From Dehalococcoidia bacterium (GTDB taxonomy: Bacteria; Chloroflexota; Dehalococcoidia; Lucifugimonadales; UBA3495): 64,000 nucleotides of DNA. Each line of letters begins with the position of its first letter. The first letter of the stretch is position 1. A model generated the notes under the pieces. That model worked only from the letters and a program-made list of their open reading frames with translations. It was not told the origin of the DNA and did no database searches. Of the stretch, positions 40,486 through 48,566 are shown in pieces. The translations under genes were made by a program, and so were the position numbers. The stretch spans positions 1 through 64,000 of the forward strand of contig JAGWBI010000009.1 in assembly GCA_021295965.1 (NCBI GenBank), read 5' to 3'.

Positions 40486-41577
40486 CTAACCGATGGCGTT
40501 GGCGATCAGGTCGCCCATTTGGACCGTGCCGGTCCTGTTATCAGCCTCGGTAGCGATATCGGCGGTGCGGTAACCCGATTCCAACACCGTTTGTACGGCG
40601 CGCTCGATGGCCGCAGCCTCCTCGGTCAGTCCCAGAGAGTAACGGAGCATCATGGCCGCGCTGAGGACCGAGCCGCAGGGATTGGCGATGCCCTGTCCGG
40701 CGATGTCGGGGGCGGTGCCGTGGATGGGTTCGTAGAACCCCGGGGTTCGGGCTCCCGCCTGGGGGACACCGGACAGGCTGGCCGATGGCAGCAGCCCCAT
40801 GGACGCCGCGAGGATCGCCGCCTCGTCGGTGAGGATGTCGCCGAAGGTATTTTCGGCAACGATCACATCGTAGGATGCGGGTCGCAGCACGATCTGCATG
40901 GCGCAGGCGTCCACGAGGGCGTGCTCCAACTCTACGTCCGGGTATTCGGCCGCCAGCCTGGTGGCGGTGGCGCGCCAGAGCCGGGAGGTTTCCAGCACGT
41001 TGGCCTTGTCCACCGACGTAAGTTTGCTCCGTCGCCCGCGAGCCAGTTCAAAACCCACACGAAGCACCCGCTCAATCTCCGATTCGGAGTAGCGCATGGT
41101 GTCCACGCCGACGATGCCCTGGGGCGTTTCGGTGCGACCTTTGGGTTGGGCGTAGTACAGGCCGCCGGTAAGTTCCCGGACCACCACCATATCGACGCCT
41201 TCCAATACGTGGGGTTTCAATACGCTGGAACCGGTGAGTTCGGGATAGACCTTGACCGGTCGGATGTTGGCGAAGACGTTGAGGTGGGCGCGGAGGGCGA
41301 GCAGGCCGTCTTCCGGGCGCGTGGGGGCGGAGGGGTCGTCCCACTTGGGGCCACCCACGGCGCCGAACAGCACCGCGTCTGCAGAGGTCGCGAGGTCACG
41401 GACGCTATCCGTCAGCGGAACCCCGTGCCGGTCAATGGAAATGCCTCCCACATCGCCATATTCAAGGCTGAAATTGTGGCCGAAGGCGCGACCAACGGCT
41501 GTCAGCGCTTTGACGCCTTCTGCGGTAACCTCTGGACCGATGCCGTCCCCGCCTAGTACGGCGATGTTAAAATCCAT
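40486..41577 (-). CDS. leuB: 3-isopropylmalate dehydrogenase LeuB
   Basis: A 363-residue NAD-dependent dehydrogenase for leucine synthesis, oxidatively decarboxylating 3-isopropylmalate. Motifs are AVLGGDGIGPEVTAEGVKAL, LFGAVGGPKWDD, the substrate-binding RELTGGLYYAQPKGR, and the metal/NAD region IVAENTFGDILTDEAAILAASMGLLPSASL. GFYEPIHGTAPDIAGQGIANPCG is the NAD-binding loop typical of LeuB over isocitrate dehydrogenase. It has its own promoter at 41661 and a leader of about 75 nt. No other leu gene is in the window. Confidence 0.96.
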   Translation of the reverse strand: MDFNIAVLGGDGIGPEVTAEGVKALTAVGRAFGHNFSLEYGDVGGISIDRHGVPLTDSVRDLATSADAVLFGAVGGPKWDDPSAPTRPEDGLLALRAHLNVFANIRPVKVYPELTGSSVLKPHVLEGVDMVVVRELTGGLYYAQPKGRTETPQGIVGVDTMRYSESEIERVLRVGFELARGRRSKLTSVDKANVLETSRLWRATATRLAAEYPDVELEHALVDACAMQIVLRPASYDVIVAENTFGDILTDEAAILAASMGLLPSASLSGVPQAGARTPGFYEPIHGTAPDIAGQGIANPCGSVLSAAMMLRYSLGLTEEAAAIERAVQTVLESGYRTADIATEADNRTGTVQMGDLIANAIG

Positions 41578-41660
41578 GCTGTGAGAAACTCCATTTCTTG
41601 TGAACGTGGCCCGAGGCCGGCGCCAATTATCGGGATACGGCCGGCGGTGGAGCGGCGGGT

Positions 41661-41689
41661 AGTATAGCCGATGGGCCGGGCGGTATCAA
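41661..41689 (-). promoter_or_regulatory. Promoter of leuB
   Basis: Minus-strand TTGATA (41684-41689), a 17-nt spacer and TATACT (41661-41666). The expected transcript starts near 41654. No leucine-rich leader frame or terminator is seen between it and leuB. Confidence 0.7.
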
Positions 41690-41704
41690 ACGGGCCGCGC
41701 GGAA

Positions 41705-42595
41705 TTATTCAGCGGCGAACCCTGAGCCCATTGGTCCGTTATTCAGAACCTGCCGCCAAAATGCCACGGGCATCAGGTCGCGATTTCGCGTCCGGATCGC
41801 CCGTTGGCAGTAGTCAATTACCAGGTCGTCGATGATCGCCATCAGGTTCCGAACCGGCGTGATGGTTGCGCCGCTGTCCAGGTATTCCTGGACGGCCGCG
41901 TCCCGGGCCTTGGCTTCATTGAGCATGGTCATCAGCTGCATTCGGTTCGTTCCCTCCGGCCAGGTTTCCGGGTGATGGAGGGTCATTCCGCAAACGCCGG
42001 CGGCCAGGTCCAACAGCGCCAAACGTTCCGGGATACGTTCGCTGGCGTTTTGCGCTACTTCCTCGCGGGTTGGCGAGGGAGCGACGGAGTAGATGAGCAG
42101 TCCATAGCTGATGTGACGCACCAGGTCATCATGGAGGGATTGGAAGGACGTTATGATCTCGTCATACACGAGCCGAGCAGTGGACGAGGTCTCCACCTGG
42201 AGTCGGGCCCCTTCGGGAACCGGAAAAGGCGGCTCCAGGACGGCCCCGGTGAGGTTGTGCATTGGAGGGACTAGCTTGGCGGCAAGATCGACGAACTCAG
42301 ACGGCACGACAACCCGGTCCGTCACCCGGTTGATTTCCCGGGCCACCTCCGGAGGGAAGTTGACGTCTCCCAAAAGGCGGTCCAGGTGCTCGATTTTTCG
42401 CTCGGGTGGCTGCATCCCGCAAATGTCCGCGACGGCGACGGCGATGGTGCGCACGATAAAGGGGTCGCCAATCATCGGGCCGATGGTGGCCATGAAATCG
42501 ACAAGCGCGTCAGGAGCGTCGGCGTAGGTCACGCTCCCGTAAGCCTGGAGTACGTTATTTCGCGTGGGCCCACGCAATGGCCGAGTTGGTATCAT
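41705..42595 (-). CDS. Hypothetical protein
   Basis: A 296-residue protein, mostly helical, with no signal peptide, membrane segment or motif that I can identify. Recognisable stretches are MIGDPFIVRTIAVAVADICG, VVVPSEFVDLAAKLVPPMHNL, ARLVYDEIITSFQSLHDDLVRHI and LMAIIDDLVIDYCQRAIRTRNRD. Codon use looks coding: third positions are GC-rich like its neighbours. It is upstream of the leuB promoter in the same direction, about 130 nt from leuB. The 300 nt beyond its start hold no recognised gene. Confidence 0.65.
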   Translation of the reverse strand: MIPTRPLRGPTRNNVLQAYGSVTYADAPDALVDFMATIGPMIGDPFIVRTIAVAVADICGMQPPERKIEHLDRLLGDVNFPPEVAREINRVTDRVVVPSEFVDLAAKLVPPMHNLTGAVLEPPFPVPEGARLQVETSSTARLVYDEIITSFQSLHDDLVRHISYGLLIYSVAPSPTREEVAQNASERIPERLALLDLAAGVCGMTLHHPETWPEGTNRMQLMTMLNEAKARDAAVQEYLDSGATITPVRNLMAIIDDLVIDYCQRAIRTRNRDLMPVAFWRQVLNNGPMGSGFAAE

Positions 42596-42889
42596 GGCGG
42601 CAGCTACAGCGGGTGTTGGGGCTCAAACTGAACCAGAGGGAAGGAATGGCGATAGGTTATTCTACGCCATCTGCCCCACGCCGGCATTTGCGGTTTTCGC
42701 GGCCTTCGCAAACGTTCGCCTGGTCCATTTGCCAAGTGAACGCCGCAGTGTCGCTACGACGTCAACACGTTCACCGGCAGCTTGAGAGAATCCCGAACGC
42801 CGGTGTTGGTATCGGTTTCCCGGTTATTTCATTCGGCGGAATCACTTTCCGAATGCGATAAGAAAGCCGGGGACGAATGTGAAAAACGT
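42596..42889. other. Intergenic region without a supported gene
   Basis: Short frames here are not conserved in pattern and have no ribosome sites. An imperfect CATTCGG/CCGAATG palindrome near 42830-42860 is the only structure seen before the MITE. Confidence 0.5.
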
Positions 42890-42899
42890 GCGCCGACCT

Positions 42900-43014
42900 C
42901 AGGGCCTTTCCAAAGTCACGAATAGCGGTCTTCCGCCCCAAACCGTCATTCCCGCGAAAGCGGGAATCCAGAAGGCCGTCGCCGGAATGACGGATTAACT
43001 TTGGAAAGGCCCTG
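42900..43014. mobile_element. MITE, 115 bp, with 17-bp terminal inverted repeats and 9-bp target duplication
   Basis: The ends are CAGGGCCTTTCCAAAGT (42900-42916) and its exact complement (42998-43014). The flanks CGCCGACCT (42891-42899 and 43015-43023) are identical 9-bp direct repeats, the mark of a transposition event. Inside is a CGTCATTCCCGCGAAAGC-type palindrome (about 42945-42972) of the same family as the elements at 15909 and 33879. It has no coding capacity, so it must have been moved by a transposase elsewhere. It lies 10 bp upstream of the -35 box for the DUF1501 gene. Confidence 0.85.
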
Positions 43015-43032
43015 CGCCGACCTGCGTTCGCG

Positions 43033-43061
43033 TTGACACATCGGGGCGCAAACTTTACACT
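43033..43061 (+). promoter_or_regulatory. Promoter of the DUF1501/DUF1800 pair
   Basis: A perfect TTGACA (43033-43038), a 17-nt spacer and TACACT (43056-43061), 64 nt before the DUF1501 start and just outside the MITE. Confidence 0.7.
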
Positions 43062-43124
43062 GCGAGCATCAGCCAAATTTGTGCTGGCGCATTCTGATGC
43101 GCCAAGAAAGGAGGCCCTTTCGCG

Positions 43125-44255
43125 ATGACAACCACCAACAACAGTCGGAATCTGGTCATCATTCAGCTGACCGGCGCCAACGATCCGCTGAACACCGTGA
43201 TTCCGTACACCGACGGCCATTACTACGACTTCCGGCCCAACGTGGGCATTCCCACCGACCAGGTTATTCCCATAGACGGCCGTTTCGCCTTCAACCCCAA
43301 CATGGCGCCCATCAAGGCGTTGTGGGATGAGGGCAAGGTCGCCGTCGTCAACGGTATCGGCTACAACAACCCCACTCGCTCCCATTTCCGCAGCATGGAC
43401 ATCTGGCACACCTGCGAGCCGGAAAAAGTTGCTACTGAGGGTTGGCTGGGCCGGGTCATCCGCGACCTCGACCCCAACGGACAGAACGTGATCACCGGCG
43501 TGAACTTCGGCCGTGGTCTCCCCCGTTCCATGGGAGCGCCCGGCGTTCCGGTGGCCTCCGTCGGGAACCTGGAAACCTACGGCCTCTTCCCTGACGTTGA
43601 GGAAGAGCGAGTCCGCGGGCTGTGCCTCGAAGCCTTCGGTTCGATGTACGGGGGCGTTCTCCAGGATGCGGTGATGGACTACCTGGGGCAGACCGGTCGT
43701 GATGCCCTCAAAGGCGCCGACATTCTGCGGACCGCCCCGGACCAGTATTCCTCATCGGTGGAGTACGCTGAAAACCCCATTGCCCAGTCGCTGAAGAACG
43801 TGGCGCAGGTGATGACCGCCGATCTGGGTACCCGCATCTACTACACCCAGCACGGCAGCTTCGACACCCACGGCGACGAGGTCAAGGTGCACGGCGGCCT
43901 GTGGACCCAGGTATCCGGCGCCGTCAGCGACTTCATGGCCGACCTGGAAGAGCACGGCAAGTCCGACGATGCCATCGTGCTGGTCTGGACGGAATTCGGC
44001 CGCCGCATCAAAGACAACGGCTCCGGCACCGACCACGGTTCGGGCGGGACCGCGTTCATCATCGGCAACCAGGTCAACGGCGGCTTCTACGGCGAATACC
44101 CTTCGCTGGCAGAGCGTGACCACTTGGACGGCGACCTGCACTGGAACAACGACTTCCGGTCCACCTACTCGACAATCGCTGACAAGTGGCTGGGTCTGGA
44201 TCCGGTGAATATCGTCAACGGGCGGTTCGAGCAGTGGGATTTCATCCGCAACTAG
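43125..44255 (+). CDS. DUF1501 domain-containing protein
   Basis: A 376-residue protein of the DUF1501 family, which has an alkaline-phosphatase/sulfatase-like fold. Visible blocks are LVIIQLTGANDPLNTVIPYTDGHYYDFRP, VNGIGYNNPTRSHFRSMDIWHT, YTQHGSFDTHGDEVKVHGG, and IVLVWTEFGRRIKDNGSGTDHGSGGTAFIIG. The usual Tat signal of planctomycete members is missing: the protein begins directly with MTTTNNSRNLVIIQL, so it may be cytoplasmic. The family is typically paired with DUF1800, as here (44329). A strong AGGAGG precedes the ATG. The function is unknown; a metal-dependent hydrolase is likely by fold. Confidence 0.92.
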   Translation: MTTTNNSRNLVIIQLTGANDPLNTVIPYTDGHYYDFRPNVGIPTDQVIPIDGRFAFNPNMAPIKALWDEGKVAVVNGIGYNNPTRSHFRSMDIWHTCEPEKVATEGWLGRVIRDLDPNGQNVITGVNFGRGLPRSMGAPGVPVASVGNLETYGLFPDVEEERVRGLCLEAFGSMYGGVLQDAVMDYLGQTGRDALKGADILRTAPDQYSSSVEYAENPIAQSLKNVAQVMTADLGTRIYYTQHGSFDTHGDEVKVHGGLWTQVSGAVSDFMADLEEHGKSDDAIVLVWTEFGRRIKDNGSGTDHGSGGTAFIIGNQVNGGFYGEYPSLAERDHLDGDLHWNNDFRSTYSTIADKWLGLDPVNIVNGRFEQWDFIRN

Positions 44256-44263
44256 CCCGCCAT

Positions 44264-44291
44264 GTAGGAGCGAATAATCATTCGCCCCTAC
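44264..44291. repeat. 28-bp intergenic palindrome
   Basis: GTAGGAGCGAAT (one mismatch) and ATTCGCCCCTAC with loop AATC, in the 73-nt gap between the DUF1501 and DUF1800 genes, so it lies inside a probable operon rather than at its end. Confidence 0.88.
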
Positions 44292-44328
44292 AATAAAACG
44301 CTATTACCGAAAACTTACGGAGGCAATT

Positions 44329-45732
44329 ATGAGCAATGCCGACATTGCCTTGATGGCTCACCTGATGCGCCGGGCCGGTTTCGGCGCCAACCGCGACGAA
44401 CTGGAGCGGCTGGTGGAACAAGTCTATGAGAATGTGGTCGAGGACCTGTTGAACCCGGGCAACGCCAATGTCATTCCCGATGACGTTATCCGCCGGTACC
44501 ACTCCGAAATGGCCGAAATGCGTGAACTCAACAGCGCCGGCGCCTATTGGATGTACCGGATGGTAACCACCCAGAACCAGTTGGAAGAGAAACTGGCGCT
44601 GTTCTGGCACGGCCTTTTTGCGACGGGTTACTCCAAGTTGAACCAGGCCAACGCCCTGGTCAACCAGATAACCACGTTCCGCCGCCACTCCCTGGGCTCC
44701 TTCCGCACCATGCTGGTCGAACTGTCCAAGGACCCGGCCATGATTATCTGGCTGGACAACCACGACAACCATAAGGGCAACATCAACGAGAACTACGGGC
44801 GCGAGTTGCTTGAACTGTTCTCCATGGGCGTAGGCAACTACACCGAGGATGACATCAAGGAATGCGCCCGGGCCTTCACCGGCTGGACGCTGGGCAACGC
44901 AGAGTACATGTCCACCCGGGCCAGCCGCGACTCCATTTGGCCCTACAGCCGGATCAACTGGCACTTCAACTACCGCGACTATGACCACGACGATGGCGAA
45001 AAGACTTTCCTGGGTCACACCGGGAACTTCAACGGTGATGACATCATCGACATTATCGTGCAGCAGGAGGCGACGGCCCGTTTCGTCTGCACCCGCCTGT
45101 TCCAGTACTTCGCCGCTGACGAGGTGGACGAAGGCGGCGAGGCCGTAATCGGCGACATGATGGAGTCCTTCGTGTCCTCCGATTGCGAAATCCGTTCAGT
45201 GCTGCGGACCCTTTTCAACTCCGACTATTTCAAGTCGGAAGACGCCCGGTTTGCCCGGGTCAAGGGGCCGGTAGAACTGGTGGTGGGCGCAGTCCGAATG
45301 GCCGGCACCTACCAGGAACCGACCTTCGGCGCTGATCAACTGGCCCGCCAAACCATGTACATGGGCCAGGGCATCTTCCAGCCGCCCAGCGTGGAAGGCT
45401 GGCACGAGGGCGCCGAGTGGATCGACAGCGGCGCATTGGTGGAACGGGTCAACTTCGTGGGCAAGGAACTGGGCGACCCGGCCAACCCCGGTGTCAAGGC
45501 CATCATCGACCGGATTGCCCGTGACGCCGACGCGCCACTGTCGCCGGAGCAACAGGTGGCCGCCTGCGTGGACCTGATTGGCCCACTGGAAATTTCCGAA
45601 GCCACCAGCACGTCCCTGCACGCTTTCGCGAACCAGCAGGGCGAAGCCGACCTCCGCGACGGTTCCCGCACCGAAGCCGACGAGCAGCGCATCGCCAACT
45701 TGCTCAGGTTGTTGACTGCGACCCGCGAATAA
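44329..45732 (+). CDS. DUF1800 domain-containing protein
   Basis: A 467-residue DUF1800 protein. Its typical segments are MAHLMRRAGFGANRDELERLV, KLALFWHGLFATGYSKL, MIIWLDNHDNHKGNINENYGRELLELFSMGVGNYTEDDIKECARAFTGW, and GHTGNFNGDDIIDII. The ENYGREL(L/M)ELF-(T/S)-MG core is the hallmark. No signal peptide is present. DUF1501 and DUF1800 proteins are nearly always neighbours; their joint reaction is unknown. ATG 44329 has GGAGG at good spacing. A palindrome follows the stop at 45748. Confidence 0.93.
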   Translation: MSNADIALMAHLMRRAGFGANRDELERLVEQVYENVVEDLLNPGNANVIPDDVIRRYHSEMAEMRELNSAGAYWMYRMVTTQNQLEEKLALFWHGLFATGYSKLNQANALVNQITTFRRHSLGSFRTMLVELSKDPAMIIWLDNHDNHKGNINENYGRELLELFSMGVGNYTEDDIKECARAFTGWTLGNAEYMSTRASRDSIWPYSRINWHFNYRDYDHDDGEKTFLGHTGNFNGDDIIDIIVQQEATARFVCTRLFQYFAADEVDEGGEAVIGDMMESFVSSDCEIRSVLRTLFNSDYFKSEDARFARVKGPVELVVGAVRMAGTYQEPTFGADQLARQTMYMGQGIFQPPSVEGWHEGAEWIDSGALVERVNFVGKELGDPANPGVKAIIDRIARDADAPLSPEQQVAACVDLIGPLEISEATSTSLHAFANQQGEADLRDGSRTEADEQRIANLLRLLTATRE

Positions 45733-45747
45733 ATCGAACAGCGATTT

Positions 45748-45775
45748 GTAGGGGCGAATGATTATTCGCCCCTAC
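45748..45775. repeat. 28-bp intergenic palindrome
   Basis: Perfect GTAGGGGCGAAT / ATTCGCCCCTAC with loop GATT, between the DUF1800 stop (45732) and the small membrane protein start (45800). Confidence 0.92.
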
Positions 45776-45799
45776 GACGAAGCGTGGAGAGCTTGCGAT

Positions 45800-46027
45800 A
45801 TGAAGCCGATATTGATCGGATCTGTGGCGGCTATCTTAGGCGCAGTTGTGGGGTTTTACTTAGGATTTGAAATTGGAAAAGCGATGACCGTTGAACAGGG
45901 ATTGGCAGGTGGTATCGAGGCCATAATCAATGGCCTAAAAGGAGGCATCATCGGTAGTGCTGCTTTGAGCGTTATCCTGGGCATCATTGCCTATCATGTT
46001 TCTAGTAATCCGAACCAGTTTCAGTAA
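45800..46027 (+). CDS. Small two-helix membrane protein
   Basis: A 75-residue protein starting at ATG 45800. It has two Gly/Ala-rich helices, MKPILIGSVAAILGAVVGFYLGFEIG and GGIIGSAALSVILGIIAYHV, separated by a short polar loop (KAMTVEQGLAGG). The many small residues resemble glycine-zipper packing. No family is recognised. Its base composition is lower in GC than its neighbours. A GGAGAG lies about 11 nt before the start. It may be an orphan membrane peptide; function unknown. Confidence 0.6.
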   Translation: MKPILIGSVAAILGAVVGFYLGFEIGKAMTVEQGLAGGIEAIINGLKGGIIGSAALSVILGIIAYHVSSNPNQFQ

Positions 46028-46061
46028 CAGTCCGTGAACGGACCTGACGCAGGAGTTCCTG

Positions 46062-47080
46062 ATGACTACCGTAACCGCAGTGAGCGCCGCCCCGTTGGAA
46101 TACGTCAAGACCATCGGCATCACCACCAACCAGAGCGGGCGGGGTTTCATCAACCCTTACGATTGCGCCTTCACTTGGTCCTCAACCACGCCGACGCCGC
46201 CCGCACCGCCCTGATCCGCATCGGCGTGCTGAATTGGGATGAGGAATATCTCGGGGAGTTCAGCAAGGGTACCGGACGCGGTGAAGGCCAGTGGATGCTG
46301 CCCATTGGCATGACCATCAGCGCCGATCAGCGCATCTACGTCACCGACGAACATCTGCACCGCGTAACCGCGTTCGACACCCAGGGAGAGTTCATCCGGC
46401 TTTGGGGCGAGAAAGGCGACGGAGCCGGGCAACTTAACGGGCCGGCCGGCGTCTCCGTGGCTCCCAACGGCGACGTGTACGTGGCGGAGCAGTATAACCA
46501 TCGGGTGCAGGTATTCACCTCAGACGGAGAACCCGTAACCAGCTGGGGCGAACTCGGCGACGGGCCGGGGCAGTTCAATATGCCTTGGGGCGTCGGCACG
46601 GACGCTGCGGGAAATGTGTACGTCGCCGACTGGCGTAACGACCGGGTTCAGAAGTTCACCGCCGACGGCCACCATCTCGCTACATTCGGTTCCGCCGGCA
46701 CCGGCGACGGGCAGTTCAGCCGCCCCTCGGCGGTTTGTGTCGACTCCGGCGGGTATATCTATGTGTCCGACTGGGGCAATGAACGGGTCCAACTGCTGGA
46801 TCCCGAAGGGAATTTCGTCCAGTCGCTACGTGGACAGGCTACCCTGTCCAAATGGGCCCAGGACTTCATGAACGTGAATCCGGACGAATACAACACTCGT
46901 CAGATGGCGAACCTGACCCCCGACCTGCCCGATCATCTTGACACCCCGTATCTCGTCTCGGCTCAATCCGAGCCGTACTTCTGGGGCCCGGTGTCGGTGC
47001 GGTTGGATCCGGAGGAGCGGTTGTTCGTGGTCGAGGCCAATCGCCACCGCATCCAGGTTTACCAGCGGCGGAAGGACTGA
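46062..47080 (+). pseudogene. NHL-repeat beta-propeller protein, frameshifted
   Basis: ATG 46062, after CAGGAG, starts APLEYVKTIGITTNQSGRGFINPYDCAF, then the frame ends at 46214. The next frame continues from VLNHADAARTALIRIGVLNWDEEYLGEF through a normal NHL propeller to the stop at 47080. NHL units are clear: GQWMLPIGMTISADQRIYVTDEHLHRVTAFD, GAGQLNGPAGVSVAPNGDVYVAEQYNHRVQVF, GPGQFNMPWGVGTDAAGNVYVADWRNDRVQKF, and GDGQFSRPSAVCVDSGGYIYVSDWGNERVQLL. The join lacks about six residues, fitting a deletion of 19-22 nt near 46170. It sits 8 nt before glcD and would be cotranscribed. It is either a recent pseudogene or an assembly error. Confidence 0.75.
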
Positions 47081-47087
47081 TCGGACG

Positions 47088-48521
47088 TTGTCGCAAGCTG
47101 ACCTGCTAGTGCAAATCCGGGCCGTCGTCGGCGACGATTATGTAATCGATCACCGGGAAGACCTGCTGGTCTATGAGTACGATGGTTCCGTTGACCGCTC
47201 GATGCCTCGGGCGGTCGTTTTGCCGGCCAATACTGACGAAGTCAGCAGGGTAATGACGCTGGCATATGAGGCGGGCGTTACGGTGGTCGGGAGAGGGAGC
47301 GGCACGGGGCTTAGTGGCGGCGCCATTACGCCGCCGGAAGGGCTGCAGATTGCCTTCCCGCGCATGAACCGCATCATTGACGTGGATACGGTGAACCGCA
47401 CGGCGCTGGTGGAGCCGGGCGTCATCAACCTTGATTTGGACAACCACGTGCGGCAATTCGGGATGCGTTATGCTCCGGACCCGTCCAGCCAGCGGGCGTG
47501 CAGCCTGGGCGGGAACATTGCAGAGAACGCTGGGGGGCCGCACTGCCTGGCCTACGGCGCCACCACCAACCACGTGATCGGCATGGAGGTGGTATTGGAG
47601 GATGGGGAAGTAGTTCACCTGGGCAGCACGGCACGGGAGGCGGCGGGCTACGATCTGCGCGGCGCGTTCGTCGGCTCGGAAGGCACTTTTGGAATCGCGA
47701 CAAAGATACTGGTGCGACTGCTGCCACTACCCGAAACAGTGCGTACCTTCCTGGGAATTTTCTCCGACATCGATTCTGCCTGCACCGCCGTATCCGCCGT
47801 GATCGGTCACGGCATCGTTCCGGCAGCGTTGGAGATGATCGATGCCCTGAGCATCAAAGCGGTGCAAAACGTCACCGACGCCGGCTATCCCAACGATGCC
47901 GGAGCGGTGCTGCTCATCGAACTGGAGGGCCTCAATGAAGAGGTGGATGAGTTGAGCGGTGAGGTGGAAGCGGCGCTGTGGGATACCGGGGCCGCTGACG
48001 TCCGCGTGGCGGAGGACGACGCCGAGCGGGAGCGCCTGTGGGTGGGACGCAAGACGGCCTTTGGCGCGTTTGGCACCATCGCGCCCAACTACTATCTGGT
48101 GGACGGAGTTGTGCCGCGGACGCGCTTGACCCAGATGTTGCGCAAAGTCAGCGAGGTCAGCGAACGTTACGGGATAACCATCGCCAACGTGTTCCATGCC
48201 GGCGACGGAAACCTGCATCCGTGTATGTTATTCGACGCCCGCGAACCGGGAGTTATGGAGAACGCGATGGCCGCCGCCGCTGAGTTGATGGAGGAGTGCG
48301 CCCTGCTGGGCGGCACGCTGAGCGGTGAACACGGCATCGGGTTGGAAAAGAAGGAATTCATGCCCCTGGTGTACACCGATGCTGACATGGCGGCCATGCA
48401 GAGGGTTCGAGAGGCCTTCGCGCCGCAGAACCGGCTGAACCCCGGCAAGATTTTCCCCGACGGGAGTTACTGGCGTCCGGCGGCCCACCCCGCGGCGCAC
48501 ACCGCTGGGATGTATGCGTAG
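47088..48521 (+). CDS. glcD: Glycolate oxidase FAD subunit GlcD
   Basis: A 477-residue FAD-linked oxidase (VAO/PCMH fold), the catalytic subunit that oxidises glycolate (or D-lactate) to glyoxylate. The FAD domain has PRAVVLPANTDEVSRVMTLA, VVGRGSGTGLSGGAITPP and CSLGGNIAENAGGPHCLAYG. The C-terminal cap has NVFHAGDGNLHPCMLF and LSGEHGIGLEKKEFM. The start is TTG 47088, 8 nt after the NHL gene stop; frames further upstream run through the NHL gene. It is followed by glcE and glcF, so the complex is encoded in order, although glcE is damaged here. Confidence 0.94.
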   Translation: MSQADLLVQIRAVVGDDYVIDHREDLLVYEYDGSVDRSMPRAVVLPANTDEVSRVMTLAYEAGVTVVGRGSGTGLSGGAITPPEGLQIAFPRMNRIIDVDTVNRTALVEPGVINLDLDNHVRQFGMRYAPDPSSQRACSLGGNIAENAGGPHCLAYGATTNHVIGMEVVLEDGEVVHLGSTAREAAGYDLRGAFVGSEGTFGIATKILVRLLPLPETVRTFLGIFSDIDSACTAVSAVIGHGIVPAALEMIDALSIKAVQNVTDAGYPNDAGAVLLIELEGLNEEVDELSGEVEAALWDTGAADVRVAEDDAERERLWVGRKTAFGAFGTIAPNYYLVDGVVPRTRLTQMLRKVSEVSERYGITIANVFHAGDGNLHPCMLFDAREPGVMENAMAAAAELMEECALLGGTLSGEHGIGLEKKEFMPLVYTDADMAAMQRVREAFAPQNRLNPGKIFPDGSYWRPAAHPAAHTAGMYA

Positions 48522-48566
48522 GCGCTGCGCTGTGGCTGGCCCCGTGTACGTCGTGGCCCGAACGTT

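Noticed and set aside
40519-41556. A 345-residue plus-strand frame opposite leuB
   Set aside because: A shadow of a well-supported gene, with no recognisable protein features.
41578-41660. A leucine attenuator before leuB
   Set aside because: The leader has a promoter but no Leu-rich frame and no terminator.
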